Below are positions 8,986 to 16,599 of a stretch of 33,809 nt of DNA, piece by piece. The first letter of the stretch is position 1. Each line of letters starts with the position of its first letter. The notes beneath the pieces were generated by a model. It searched no databases. It was not told where the DNA came from and saw nothing but the letters and a program-made list of their open reading frames with translations. Position numbers and translations under genes: made by a program. Origin of the DNA: Thermoprotei archaeon (GTDB lineage: Archaea > Thermoproteota > Thermoprotei_A > Sulfolobales > Acidilobaceae); contig JARJMZ020000011.1 of NCBI GenBank assembly GCA_029335875.2, positions 1 to 33,809 of the forward strand, given 5' to 3'.

Positions 8986-8994
8986 GCTTAAATC
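8986..8994 (-). promoter_or_regulatory. TATA-like box of the JAMM gene
   Basis: On the minus strand GATTTAAGC lies about 40 bases upstream of the ATG at 8950, predicting a transcript start near 8964 and a short leader containing the AAAGGT motif. It overlaps the stop codon of the upstream ORF remnant. ACTATAAG at about 8970 is a weaker alternative. Confidence 0.45.
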
Positions 8995-9185
8995 TAAGCT
9001 TTTTTGTTCGTCGTGGGGAAAATGATAGCCCTAAACGTCTTCCTCCAATGACTCAAGATCTCCTTATAAAACTCTTTTTCATCACGATTCATTGCAAGAT
9101 TCGCGAGAGCGTTCTTAGCTACATCGGGGCTGACAGCTATTAAGGCTTTAACAGCATAACGCCCTAACCCTTGGCTCGCATACTC
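8994..9185 (-). pseudogene. Promoterless ORF remnant, protein-like, no plausible start
   Basis: The stretch between the JAMM gene and the acyl-CoA dehydrogenase holds an open frame of about 63 codons, from a stop at 9188-9186 to TAG at 8996-8994. It reads like real protein: SQGLGRYAVKALIAVSPDVA, then LANLAMNRDEKEFYKEILSH, then WRKTFRAIIFP. No ATG, GTG or TTG occurs before the internal ATG at 9092, which has no ribosome-binding motif and would leave only 32 residues. I infer the C-terminal relic of a decayed gene whose 5' part was lost when the dehydrogenase or its promoter was placed here. A short functional peptide cannot be excluded. I do not recognise the family. Confidence 0.4.
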
Positions 9186-9207
9186 TTATGACGTGGTTAA
9201 GCAAGGG

Positions 9208-9217
9208 TTTATAAAAA
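9208..9217 (+). promoter_or_regulatory. TATA box of the acyl-CoA dehydrogenase gene
   Basis: TTTATAAAAA predicts a transcript start near 9238. It lies inside the longest open frame beginning at 9193, so translation must start downstream of it; this is why GTG 9253 is preferred for the dehydrogenase. Confidence 0.65.
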
Positions 9218-9252
9218 TTCTATGTGTTAGAGTTTTGGTTGGTGCTAGCGCT

Positions 9253-10476
9253 GTGGATTTCACGTTTACGAGGGAGGAGGAGCTTTTCAGGGAGTCTGTT
9301 AGGGAGTTTCTGAGCAAGAAGCTTTCGCCCTTATGGGAGTCTATTGATGAGAGGAGCCTTATCCCCACGGATTTGATTAGGGATATGGGTTCTCAGGGTT
9401 TCTTCGCTATTCCCGTTCCTGAGGAGTATGGTGGTCAGGGTGGTAGTTTTACTTTGGCGGCTATTGCTGCTGAGGAGGTGGGTTATCATGATCCTTCTAT
9501 GGCTACTGCTGTCTATACTTTGCTTAACAATTCCTGGCCCTACGTTCTCTATCTCTATGGGTCTGAGGAGGCCAAGGGAGAAATATTACCTCTCGTAGGC
9601 TCTGGTAGAGGGTTTTTCGGTATAGCTTCTACGGAGCCTCAGGGTGGTAGTGATGTTGCTGGTTTGAGGGTTTCAGCCTCTCTTGAGGGCGGTGTTTACA
9701 GGGTTTATGGGGAGAAGATCTATATTAGTGGTGTTAGGGAGGCTTTAGAGCAGCTAGACAATGGGGGCTGGCTGCTCCTAGCGAGGACTGGCAGGGTCGA
9801 GGATAAGCATAGGGGCTTGACTGCTTTCGCCTTCGCGGCTAAGAGGGGGGGCTCTATAGTTGAAGGCTTAGAGTATAGTATACTGAACACTATTGGGAGG
9901 CATGGAATATCGACTGGGATCCTAAACTTGAAAGGGGCCCCCATAGAGCCTAAATACGTTGTGGGGGGAGAGGGCAGAGGCTTCTACGTGGCCATGGAGG
10001 GGTTCAACCTAGCCAGAATACTTGTAGCGGCCGCAAACATAGGCTCAGCCAGGTGGGCTCTGGAGGAGGCGGTTAAATGGAGCAGGGAGAGAGTGCTTTT
10101 CGAGAGGCCCATAGCAAGCTTCCAGGGGGTAAGCTTCCCCCTAGCAGAGCTAGCCGTAGAACTCGAAGCCACAAAACTCCTAGTATACAAGGCTGCGTGG
10201 ACAGCGGACAGGATCTATGTTAGGAAAGAGCCGGGCGTGAAGCCCAGAGACCTAGCCTTCTACGCTGCAGCCTCAAAGATGAAAGCCGTAGAGACATCAT
10301 TCAAAATATATGAGACGGCTATGAAAACATTCGGAGCCCTATCCTACACCAAAGAAGGCAGGCTGGGCAGAGGATTCCTAGGCATACTATCATACATGGC
10401 GGGAGCCGAAGGAGCACAGAACATTATGAAGTATATAGTAGCCGGCGAGCTCATAGGGAGAGAGCACGTCAGGTGA
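9253..10476 (+). CDS. Acyl-CoA dehydrogenase
   Basis: From GTG 9253 the product is 407 residues, close to the usual 380-400. It begins FTFTREEELFRESVREF, typical of the family N-terminus, followed by VPEEYGGQGGS, the FAD and substrate loop FGIASTEPQGGSDV, and the C-terminal helical domain. Near the end AEGAQNIMKYIVAGELIG aligns with the YEGTAQIQR region of medium-chain enzymes, so the catalytic base Glu is present. It would oxidise an acyl-CoA to the enoyl-CoA, passing electrons to an electron-transfer flavoprotein; the chain length is not evident. No other beta-oxidation gene is next to it. The frame opens at 9193, but the TATA box at 9208-9217 rules out that start. The sense strand drifts from about 70 percent G+T in the first 250 bases to about 42 percent near the end. 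Confidence 0.92.
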   Translation: MDFTFTREEELFRESVREFLSKKLSPLWESIDERSLIPTDLIRDMGSQGFFAIPVPEEYGGQGGSFTLAAIAAEEVGYHDPSMATAVYTLLNNSWPYVLYLYGSEEAKGEILPLVGSGRGFFGIASTEPQGGSDVAGLRVSASLEGGVYRVYGEKIYISGVREALEQLDNGGWLLLARTGRVEDKHRGLTAFAFAAKRGGSIVEGLEYSILNTIGRHGISTGILNLKGAPIEPKYVVGGEGRGFYVAMEGFNLARILVAAANIGSARWALEEAVKWSRERVLFERPIASFQGVSFPLAELAVELEATKLLVYKAAWTADRIYVRKEPGVKPRDLAFYAAASKMKAVETSFKIYETAMKTFGALSYTKEGRLGRGFLGILSYMAGAEGAQNIMKYIVAGELIGREHVR

Positions 10477-10592
10477 AAACTTCAACCCAGCCAGCCCCGA
10501 ATACCGTTAAACCCCCCAGTAAACATATCCCAGCGTTTCCACGTTAAGACTCCTGTAACAGGGGGGTACTTTAATAAGCTGGGGCCGCTGTT

Positions 10593-10988
10593 CTAAGCTT
10601 TTTCCTTTAAGGGTTTTACTATAAACTTTCCTTCCTCGAAACCCACTATTATGACTGTGTCTTCAGACGATAGGGTGGTTTCTGTCTCGCTCTCCGCTTT
10701 CCAGAGTTCCCCTTCGACCATTATTATTGCCGTTTTTCCGGCGGCTTCCACTACTTTAGCCTTTTTGCCTATGTATGTTTCTATGCCTACTTTGACTTTA
10801 GCCTTGTGTGCCTCCACTACTTTATATGTTATTAACGCTATGACCACTATTAGGACCGCCCCTATTACTAGCGCCTCTCCAAGCCCTATTACGTTGAGAG
10901 CTACGGCCATGAAGGTTAGGGCTCCCACTATTACTGTTACTATTATGATCTCGTCTAAAAGCGCTATTGTTACCTCGAGGATCTTCAA
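10593..10988 (-). CDS. Short NfeD-like membrane protein
   Basis: The 131-residue product has two N-terminal membrane helices (about residues 12-55) followed by a soluble domain with GKKAKVVEAAGKTAIIMVEGELWKAE-type spacing, the OB-fold of NfeD C-terminal domains, ending VIIVGFEEGKFIVKPL. Full-length NfeD proteins carry an extra ClpP-like protease domain that is absent here. Such short forms usually work beside stomatin-like (SPFH) proteins in membrane organisation, but no stomatin gene is in the window. Start TTG at 10988 follows GGTGAT. It lies 23 bases after S28e on the same strand, so the two may share a transcript. Confidence 0.75.
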   Translation of the reverse strand: MKILEVTIALLDEIIIVTVIVGALTFMAVALNVIGLGEALVIGAVLIVVIALITYKVVEAHKAKVKVGIETYIGKKAKVVEAAGKTAIIMVEGELWKAESETETTLSSEDTVIIVGFEEGKFIVKPLKEKA

Positions 10989-11011
10989 GTTATCACCGTT
11001 CTAAGCCGTGT

Positions 11012-11248
11012 TTACCTCTTGCCCGTGAGTTTTCTGGCTTCCCTCTCCGTCTCCCTCAGTATCACTATGTCCCCTATTCTCACAGCGCCTAGGACGTTGC
11101 GGGTTAGGATCCTCCCCTTATCCCTTCCCTCCAGTATTCTCACTCTCACCTGTGTGACTTCCCCTGTAACCCCCGTCCTGCCTATTATCTGTATGACTTC
11201 GGCGGGGTAGCCTATATCTTCTATGATGCCCCCCTCGCTGGAGCTCAA
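11012..11248 (-). CDS. rps28e: Small ribosomal subunit protein S28e
   Basis: The 78-residue basic protein matches archaeal S28e: [20 protein letters not shown] followed by [19 protein letters not shown] and a C-terminal [13 protein letters not shown]. It is an OB-fold protein of the 30S platform. Start TTG at 11248 follows GTAGGAGGTAGAGG, an unusually strong ribosome-binding region. In many archaea this gene sits in a co-directional L7Ae-S28e-L24e-NDK-IF2 series; here it points away from L24e and L7Ae is not adjacent. Confidence 0.96.
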   Translation of the reverse strand: MSSSEGGIIEDIGYPAEVIQIIGRTGVTGEVTQVRVRILEGRDKGRILTRNVLGAVRIGDIVILRETEREARKLTGKR

Positions 11249-11333
11249 GCCCCTCTACCTCCTACATGTTAAACTAAAGCCATAAGCCTATTAAGCTTAA
11301 CAGTAAACAACGCTAGGAGGGGTGCACAGGTTA

Positions 11334-11519
11334 ATGCCTAAGGAGAGAGTGTGTAGCTTCTGCGGTAAAAGCATAGAGCCCGGCACTGGGATGATGCACG
11401 TGTCGGCTAGGGGAGAGATATTCTGGTTCTGCAGTAGCAAGTGCCGTAAAAGCTTCATCATGGGGAGGAACCCTGCCAGGCTCGTGTGGGTTAGGAAAAC
11501 AGGGAGAACAGTAAGGTGA
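11334..11519 (+). CDS. rpl24e: Large ribosomal subunit protein L24e
   Basis: A 61-residue protein with one treble-clef zinc finger: [13 protein letters not shown] near the start and [10 protein letters not shown] later give the four cysteines. The rest, [14 protein letters not shown], is typical of archaeal L24e. I choose ATG 11334, which has GGAGGGG 11 bases upstream; the in-frame GTG at 11322 would overlap that motif and add MHRL, which family members lack. NDK follows seven bases after the stop, so the two genes form one unit. Confidence 0.95.
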   Translation: MPKERVCSFCGKSIEPGTGMMHVSARGEIFWFCSSKCRKSFIMGRNPARLVWVRKTGRTVR

Positions 11520-11526
11520 AGGAAGG

Positions 11527-11955
11527 TTGCCGGTAGAGAGAACCCTCATAGTGGTGAAGCCTGACGGTGTCAGGAGGGGGCTGGTGGGGGAGGTAATATC
11601 GAGGCTGGAGAGGAAGGGGCTGAGGATAAGGGCTCTGAAAATGTTGTGGATGAGCAGGGAGCAGGCTGAAGAGTTCTACTCTGTGCACAAGGGTAAGCCC
11701 TTCTACGATGAACTAGTAAAGTTTACGCAGAGCGGCCCGGTAGTAGCTGTTGTGGTTGAGGGGGACTCTGCTATAAGCGTGGTTAGAACTATGATAGGGC
11801 CCACTGACGGGAGAAAGGCCCCTCCAGGCACTATTAGGGGGGACTATTCCCTCTCAATCCTCGAGAACATAGTCCACGCTTCAGACTCTGAGGAGTCCTA
11901 CGCTAGAGAGTTTAAGGTCGTATTCAGAGAATCGGAGGTAATGCCCGACTATTAA
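11527..11955 (+). CDS. ndk: Nucleoside diphosphate kinase
   Basis: The 142-residue protein carries all the hallmarks: [14 protein letters not shown] at the N-terminus, the Kpn-like loop, and the active-site region ENIVHASDS with the phosphorylated His at about 117. It moves the gamma phosphate between nucleoside triphosphates and diphosphates in the cytoplasm. Start TTG at 11527 lies directly behind GGAAGG. It is downstream of L24e and convergent with aIF5B, with only three bases between their ends. Confidence 0.97.
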   Translation: MPVERTLIVVKPDGVRRGLVGEVISRLERKGLRIRALKMLWMSREQAEEFYSVHKGKPFYDELVKFTQSGPVVAVVVEGDSAISVVRTMIGPTDGRKAPPGTIRGDYSLSILENIVHASDSEESYAREFKVVFRESEVMPDY

Positions 11956-11958
11956 TGT

Positions 11959-13818
11959 TTACCTAACGCCCTCGCCCAGCTTCTTCCTCAGCTTCAAGAC
12001 TACTGGGAGGTATTCTTTACCCCCAGCATTATACTTTATCTCCACGATCTCCCTCAAGGTCATGACCTCATCCATTGATATCATGTCTGTAAACTCTGAT
12101 ATTAGCTTGTTAGCGTGCTCCGCCGGAACATCAGTGTATATTATGTCGCCCTCGTCAACATGCCTCCCCACGAGTATCTTACCATGTATTGATATTGCTA
12201 CGCTAGTGCCAGCCCTCGCCTCTCCAAGGCTTTTATCCCTTTCTTTTATAGCCATTATCCTGCCCAGGGGCTTCCCGTCAGAGCCCATTACAGGGTATCC
12301 GGGCTTTATTATCCCCCCTAGAACTTCAACCCCCACGATAGCCGGGTCGCTCCTCCTGAAAACATAGCCTGGTATTATCCTGGCCTTCCCGGGTCTCACG
12401 AGGGCTTCGAGGGCTGCCTCCCTCTCTCTAGCCTTCTCCCTCTTAACCCACTCCTTGTAGTCTTCGAGCAACTTGTATATGACGTTGTTCTGGAATATTG
12501 TGACCCTGGAGTTTGAAGCCTCCTCTTCAGCCTCGGGCAGTATTTTCACGTTGAAGGCCAGTATTACCCCTAGTGTCTTGTTGAGTTTCATTGTTACCGC
12601 CGCGTCTATCACATCGCTCCTGCTCACAGGACCCACGTCTGCGACCCTCACGGGAATATTATCCCTCCTAAGGGCCTCAACTATAGCCTCGAGAGTGCCC
12701 AGCGTGTCAGCCTTGACCACTAGGCCCACGTTCTCAGTCCTTATTATTACTGTTTTAACCTCCTCCTTCACAGCCTCCACTATTTTACCTAGGCTACTCT
12801 CATCCCAGACGGCGTATATGGGGGAGCCTGCGAGGGCGTCCTCAAGCCCGTCAGCAACTATCCTGACGCCGGCGGCCGCTGAAACCTCCTCGACGGCAGT
12901 GAACTTCGCCTCCCTAGCTCTGATCTCCTCCAGGGGTCTCGGCATTAAGAGCGCCCTGACGTTGGAGACTATAGGCTCCCCCTTGCCGGCCAGCACTATA
13001 GTGTCCCCCACTCTAATGATCCCATCATATATTATGGCGTCCACCACATGCCCCAGGCCCACCTGCTCTTTAACTTCAAGGACAACACCCTTAGCGGGCC
13101 CCTCAACATACTTAAGCCTATCCCTCATATACTGTTGTGTCAGCCCAGCTATTACCGCTAGAAGCTCGGCTATCCCCTCACCTGTTTTAGCCGACACGGG
13201 AACCAGGGCGACTTTCTTGGTGAAATCTTTTATCCTCGTGAAAACGTCTGAGGGCATGCCTTCCTCGTAGAGTCTGCCGACTATATCATATATTCTCCTC
13301 TCAAGCTCCCCCCTAACACTCTCACGCTGCTTTTGAAAACTGAAAATGAAGGGAGCGTCTGGCTGAGGCTCCCACCCGGGTATCCTGTCGATCTTGTTAA
13401 CAGCTACGACGAAGGGGGTCTTCCTAGACTTGAGGAGGCTTAGAGCCTCATAAGTCTGAGGCTGGAAACCCTCCATAACATCTACAACTAGGATGGCGAA
13501 GTCGGCGACACTACCACCCCTCCTCCTAAGATTAGAGAATAGCTCGTGGCCCGGAGTATCTATGAAGAGAAGCCCGGGGATCACCAGCTTGACGGGGACA
13601 ACCTTCTTCAAAGGCTCCGCGAGAGACTCTATAACCCTGGCGGGGACAAAGCTAGCCCCAATATGCTGTGTAATACCGCCGGCCTCCCTTGCAGCTATAG
13701 CGGTCCTCCTAATCTTATCTAAGAGGCTGGTCTTACCGTGATCCACATGACCCAACACTACCACTATAGGCTGCCTTAGCCTGCCCGGCTCACCACTATG
13801 AACCAAGCTGACCCCCAC
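11959..13818 (-). CDS. infB: Translation initiation factor aIF5B (IF-2 homologue)
   Basis: The 619-residue GTPase opens with the G1 motif GHVDHGKTS at 23-31, then G3 DTPGHE and G4 NKID, followed by the EF-Tu-like domain II and the C-terminal domains that contact the ribosome and initiator tRNA. The length fits the short crenarchaeal form without the long eukaryotic N-terminus. It promotes subunit joining in initiation. Start GTG at 13818 coincides with the transcript start predicted from the TATA box at 13840-13847, so the mRNA is probably leaderless. No internal frame breaks or inteins are present. Confidence 0.97.
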   Translation of the reverse strand: MGVSLVHSGEPGRLRQPIVVVLGHVDHGKTSLLDKIRRTAIAAREAGGITQHIGASFVPARVIESLAEPLKKVVPVKLVIPGLLFIDTPGHELFSNLRRRGGSVADFAILVVDVMEGFQPQTYEALSLLKSRKTPFVVAVNKIDRIPGWEPQPDAPFIFSFQKQRESVRGELERRIYDIVGRLYEEGMPSDVFTRIKDFTKKVALVPVSAKTGEGIAELLAVIAGLTQQYMRDRLKYVEGPAKGVVLEVKEQVGLGHVVDAIIYDGIIRVGDTIVLAGKGEPIVSNVRALLMPRPLEEIRAREAKFTAVEEVSAAAGVRIVADGLEDALAGSPIYAVWDESSLGKIVEAVKEEVKTVIIRTENVGLVVKADTLGTLEAIVEALRRDNIPVRVADVGPVSRSDVIDAAVTMKLNKTLGVILAFNVKILPEAEEEASNSRVTIFQNNVIYKLLEDYKEWVKREKAREREAALEALVRPGKARIIPGYVFRRSDPAIVGVEVLGGIIKPGYPVMGSDGKPLGRIMAIKERDKSLGEARAGTSVAISIHGKILVGRHVDEGDIIYTDVPAEHANKLISEFTDMISMDEVMTLREIVEIKYNAGGKEYLPVVLKLRKKLGEGVR

Positions 13819-13839
13819 TATCCTTTATTTCCACCATGC

Positions 13840-13847
13840 TTTTTAAG
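13840..13847 (-). promoter_or_regulatory. TATA box of the aIF5B gene, predicting a leaderless transcript
   Basis: On the minus strand CTTAAAAA (centre about 13844) is 26 bases upstream of the GTG start codon at 13818. No ribosome-binding motif lies between them. Confidence 0.55.
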
Positions 13848-13882
13848 CGAAATAGACACTAGAACGCTATGTGGGGCTGTAA

Positions 13883-14074
13883 GCAGTTTCATTAAAACTA
13901 GCAAAGGATGATATTTATTCTGTGAAGCGGCCTCCCCGAGCCAGAACGCTTCCCATGAAACTGGGAGAAAGACAATCCTCCAATGGAGGTATAGGCGAGC
14001 CCTCCAAGGAGCCGCCATCAAAGAGATGGATAGGCGGGCAAGCCTCAATGAGCTGGGGGCCCTGTGAATGCTAG
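13883..14074 (+). pseudogene. Hairpin-rich ORF remnant, possibly the 3' end of a TnpB-type element
   Basis: The 321 bases between the aIF5B promoter and S6e contain no intact gene. An open frame of 63 codons runs from a stop at 13880-13882 to TAG at 14072-14074; only GTG 13922 and ATG 13955 could start it and neither has a ribosome-binding motif. Its Gly, Ser, Pro and Trp-rich text (KRPPRARTLPMKLGE, then SSNGGIGEPSKEPP, then WIGGQASMSWGP) reminds me of the low-complexity tails of archaeal IS605 OrfB/TnpB proteins, but this is from memory. The same bases hold three consecutive hairpins: TCCCA/TGGGA (13951-13966), CCTCC/GGAGG (13977-13989) and CCATC/GATGG (14015-14029), the last flanked by CCGCC/GGCGG. 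TnpB guide RNAs derive from just such 3' ends. An independent non-coding RNA is the alternative. Confidence 0.4.
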
Positions 14075-14169
14075 GGGCCTAGTGGTTGGCGACAACTACT
14101 ATGAGTTGGAACCTCGTTAATATTATTAAGGGTTTAGACTAAGCTTCTAAAGCTTAGAGGGAGGAGAGA

Positions 14170-14868
14170 GTGTCTGCTAGGGAGAGGCCGCCTCTTAGGG
14201 TTGTAGTGTCCGACCCCAAGGCTGGGAGTAGAGTGGTTAGGGTTAAGGTTGTGGGAGTTGACGATATAAAGTATTCTGAGACTATGAGGAAGAGCAAGGA
14301 GCAGGAGAGGGTGGAGCTCCCCATAGCGAAAGTTAACAGTAAGCTTTACGAGGATTTAGGTTTGAGCGTTGTTGGAGTTATGACCTTAAGGTTTAATGTT
14401 GAGGGTAAAAAGGTTAAAATACCTTTCAAGGTTCAAGTAGACAATAGCGTCCCCGAGGGCGAAGTTAGGGTTAATGGAGACTTGCTAGCTGAAGCTACGG
14501 GAAGGCTGGAGGCTGAGGGGGAGGCTTTCAGGGCTAAATCTTGGCAGCTCGCTGTTGACGAGAGTGTGGCTATTAAACTAGCCGGCTTGGAGATAGGAGA
14601 CTACGTGGATGGGAGCCTCCTGGGACTTAAAGGTTTAAGGCTTAAGATCACGGGAGGCTCTGACGCTACGGGGATCCCCATGCACTCCGGGACCCCAGGC
14701 ACTGGTAGGTGGGAAGTGCTGCTCTCCGGGCCTCCAGGCTATAGGCCTGAAAAAGAGGGGGAGAGGAGGAGGAAGAGTGTTAGAGGGAGGATGATACCCG
14801 ATCCTAGAGCCGAGAGGAGGAAGACGGGCTTAGCCCAGCTTAACCTAGTCATAGCATATGAGGGTTGA
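14170..14868 (+). CDS. rps6e: Small ribosomal subunit protein S6e
   Basis: The 232-residue protein starts with LRVVVSDPKAG, the normal S6e N-terminus, and ends with GLKGLRLKITGGSDATGIPM, LLSGPPGYRP and GERRRKSVRG, the conserved rRNA-binding core. About 95 residues between these parts make it far longer than the roughly 125-residue euryarchaeal form; such an insertion is typical of crenarchaea. Start GTG at 14170 follows GGAGGAGAG, and a TATA-like TTAATATTATTAAG lies at about 14114-14128. aIF2 gamma follows with a five-base gap or a small overlap depending on its start. Confidence 0.95.
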   Translation: MSARERPPLRVVVSDPKAGSRVVRVKVVGVDDIKYSETMRKSKEQERVELPIAKVNSKLYEDLGLSVVGVMTLRFNVEGKKVKIPFKVQVDNSVPEGEVRVNGDLLAEATGRLEAEGEAFRAKSWQLAVDESVAIKLAGLEIGDYVDGSLLGLKGLRLKITGGSDATGIPMHSGTPGTGRWEVLLSGPPGYRPEKEGERRRKSVRGRMIPDPRAERRKTGLAQLNLVIAYEG

Positions 14869-14872
14869 GTTG

Positions 14873-16111
14873 ATGGAGAAGAGGCAGCCTGAAGTTAACA
14901 TAGGCGTTGTAGGCCACGTGGACCATGGGAAAACAACTCTAGTCCAAGCCCTCACGGGAATGTGGACCATGAGGCATAGCGAGGAGATCAGGAGGGGGAT
15001 GACGATAAAACTCGGCTATGCAGACGGGGAAGTATGGGTATGCCCCGGCTGCGGCTACCCAGACATGTACACTCCAGAGCCTGTGTGCGAGTGCAAGCCG
15101 GGGGAAACCCCGGAGTTTAGGAGGAGAGTGTCCTTCGTGGACGCCCCGGGCCACGAGATACTTATGGCTACAATGCTCTCTGGAGCCGCTCTAATGGATG
15201 GAGCCCTCCTAGTTATAGCTGCTAACGAGCCTTGCCCCCAACCTCAAACTAGAGAGCATCTGGCTGCCTTAGAGATTATAGGAGCTAAGAATATTGTAGT
15301 CGTCCAGAACAAGGTTGACGTGGTCAGCAGGGAGAGGGCCATAAAAAACTACGAGGAAATATTAAAGTTCATAAAGGGAACGGCGGCCGAAGACTCCCCC
15401 ATAATCCCGGTGAGCGCCCTCAAACGCGTTAACATAGATGCGCTCATAGCAGGGATAGAGGAGAGGATAAAGACCCCTGAGAGAGACCTGTCAAAACCCC
15501 CGTTAATGTACGTGGTTAGGAGCTTCGACGTGAACAAGCCAGGCACCCCTCCGGAGAGGCTCATGGGGGGCGTTCTGGGAGGCTCCTTGATCCAGGGGGT
15601 TCTAAGGGTTGGGGACGAGCTGGAGATAAGGCCGGGTATTGAGGTTAAGAAAGTTGGGGGTAAGCCTGTTTACGAGCCTATATTAACTAGAGTTGAGAGT
15701 TTAAGGTTCGGCGACACTCCTGTAGACGAGGCTAAGCCTGGGGGGCTAGTAGCTGTAGGCACCAGCCTAGACCCTTCCCTCACCAAGGCTGATAACATGG
15801 TGGGTAACGTTGCCGGTAAGCCTAACCAGCTGCCCCCAGTCTTTGATAATCTAACTTTGAGCTATGGGTTGTTCGAGAAGATCATGGGCTTGAAAGAGGA
15901 GGTTAGAGTGGAGCCCCCGAGGAGGGGGGAGCAGCTAGTCTTGTCCGTGGGCCCCTCTCTGACCCTAGGAGTCATAACTAATATTAGGAAAGATACTATG
16001 GAGGTTAACCTGGCAAGGCCTGTGGTGGCGTGGAAAGGAGCTAGGGTGGCTATAAGTAGGAGGGTCCAGGGTAGATGGAGGCTGGCTGGCTGGGCTGTCG
16101 TGGAGGCGTGA
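14873..16111 (+). CDS. eif2g: Translation initiation factor aIF2, gamma subunit
   Basis: The GTPase core shows GHVDHGKTT near residue 15, DAPGHE, and NKVD, then the EF-Tu-like beta domains. The inserted zinc knuckle CPGCG...CEC with four cysteines is characteristic of aIF2 gamma, as is the RRGMTIKLGYAD switch region. The subunit carries initiator Met-tRNA to the ribosome together with alpha and beta, which are not in this window. I choose ATG 14873, eight bases after GAGGG, giving 412 residues; ATG 14858 inside S6e is in frame and would add five. The stop overlaps the start of the PIN-domain gene (GTGA), so the two are translationally coupled. Confidence 0.97.
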   Translation: MEKRQPEVNIGVVGHVDHGKTTLVQALTGMWTMRHSEEIRRGMTIKLGYADGEVWVCPGCGYPDMYTPEPVCECKPGETPEFRRRVSFVDAPGHEILMATMLSGAALMDGALLVIAANEPCPQPQTREHLAALEIIGAKNIVVVQNKVDVVSRERAIKNYEEILKFIKGTAAEDSPIIPVSALKRVNIDALIAGIEERIKTPERDLSKPPLMYVVRSFDVNKPGTPPERLMGGVLGGSLIQGVLRVGDELEIRPGIEVKKVGGKPVYEPILTRVESLRFGDTPVDEAKPGGLVAVGTSLDPSLTKADNMVGNVAGKPNQLPPVFDNLTLSYGLFEKIMGLKEEVRVEPPRRGEQLVLSVGPSLTLGVITNIRKDTMEVNLARPVVAWKGARVAISRRVQGRWRLAGWAVVEA

Positions 16112-16503
16112 CTTTAATCCTCGACTCCAACATGGCCATGTACATTGTGAGGGGCCTCACAACCCTCACATCTATAGGTGAAGTCCTAGACTCGAAGTTT
16201 GACGTGATTGTTCCAGTGGCGGTTTTAAAGGAGCTGGAGTCTATTGCCGGCTCTCAAAGTTATAAGGGCAGGCTGGCCTTGAGGGCTTTAGAGGCTCTGA
16301 GAAGAGTGGCGGGAACTGTGGAGACTCTTAACACGAACCCCGACGATGCCATAGTTGAGGCTGCCTTGAAGCTTAAAGATTGTAGGGTTGTGGTGGCTAC
16401 TAGTGATAGAGAGTTGAGGAAGAGGCTTAAAACCCACGGCATACCGACACTATACTATAGGAAGTCTAAGGGGGGTGTAGAGCTTGAGTGGAGCCCCCTC
16501 TAA
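16108..16503 (+). CDS. PIN-domain RNase-like protein (Fcf1/VapC-like), coupled to aIF2 gamma
   Basis: From GTG 16108 the product is 131 residues with a PIN nuclease layout: LILDSN at the N-terminus supplies the first Asp (residue 6), KELESIAG the Glu near 40, NPDDAIVEAA the next acidic pair, and VATSDRELRKRL the Asp near 103. Family members cleave RNA with metal ions; the single Fcf1/Utp24-type archaeal copies next to aIF2 gamma are thought to act in rRNA maturation. The longest frame begins at 16075 inside aIF2 gamma, but the GTGA stop-start overlap points to 16108. No antitoxin gene is next to it, which argues against a toxin-antitoxin pair. Confidence 0.85.
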   Translation: MTLILDSNMAMYIVRGLTTLTSIGEVLDSKFDVIVPVAVLKELESIAGSQSYKGRLALRALEALRRVAGTVETLNTNPDDAIVEAALKLKDCRVVVATSDRELRKRLKTHGIPTLYYRKSKGGVELEWSPL

Positions 16504-16538
16504 CATGGTGCTAGGATTGTTGTATGTTTTAATTGATA

Positions 16539-16553
16539 ATTTAAAATTTATTA
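16539..16553 (+). promoter_or_regulatory. Probable promoter for the Rpo7-Spt4 unit
   Basis: The 96-base gap before Rpo7 is A+T rich and contains ATTTAAAATTTATTA, which would start transcription near 16572 and leave room for the CGGAGGG motif ahead of TTG 16600. A second TTTAAAAG at 16562-16569 would put the start too close to that motif. Confidence 0.4.
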
Positions 16554-16599
16554 ACCTCAAGTTTAAAAGCGTGAGCTAGGTCACGCGGAGGGTTATAGG

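Noticed and set aside
9193..9252. Upstream extension of the acyl-CoA dehydrogenase from GTG 9193
   Set aside because: A clear TATA box at 9208-9217 lies inside it, so these codons are not transcribed from that promoter, and the added residues are not like the family N-terminus.
12473..13270. Long antisense open frame (265 codons) opposite aIF5B
   Set aside because: It mirrors the aIF5B codons, is rich in Ser, Thr and Leu without any motif, and has no promoter or ribosome-binding site. The GTPase on the other strand is beyond doubt.
13818..14048. Minus-strand frame of 76 codons upstream of aIF5B
   Set aside because: It runs through the aIF5B TATA box and the hairpin region, has no recognisable content, and its end coincides with the aIF5B start only by chance.
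16075..16107. Longer PIN-protein N-terminus inside aIF2 gamma
   Set aside because: The residues are off-frame aIF2 gamma codons; GTG 16108 gives the usual position of the first catalytic Asp close to the N-terminus.
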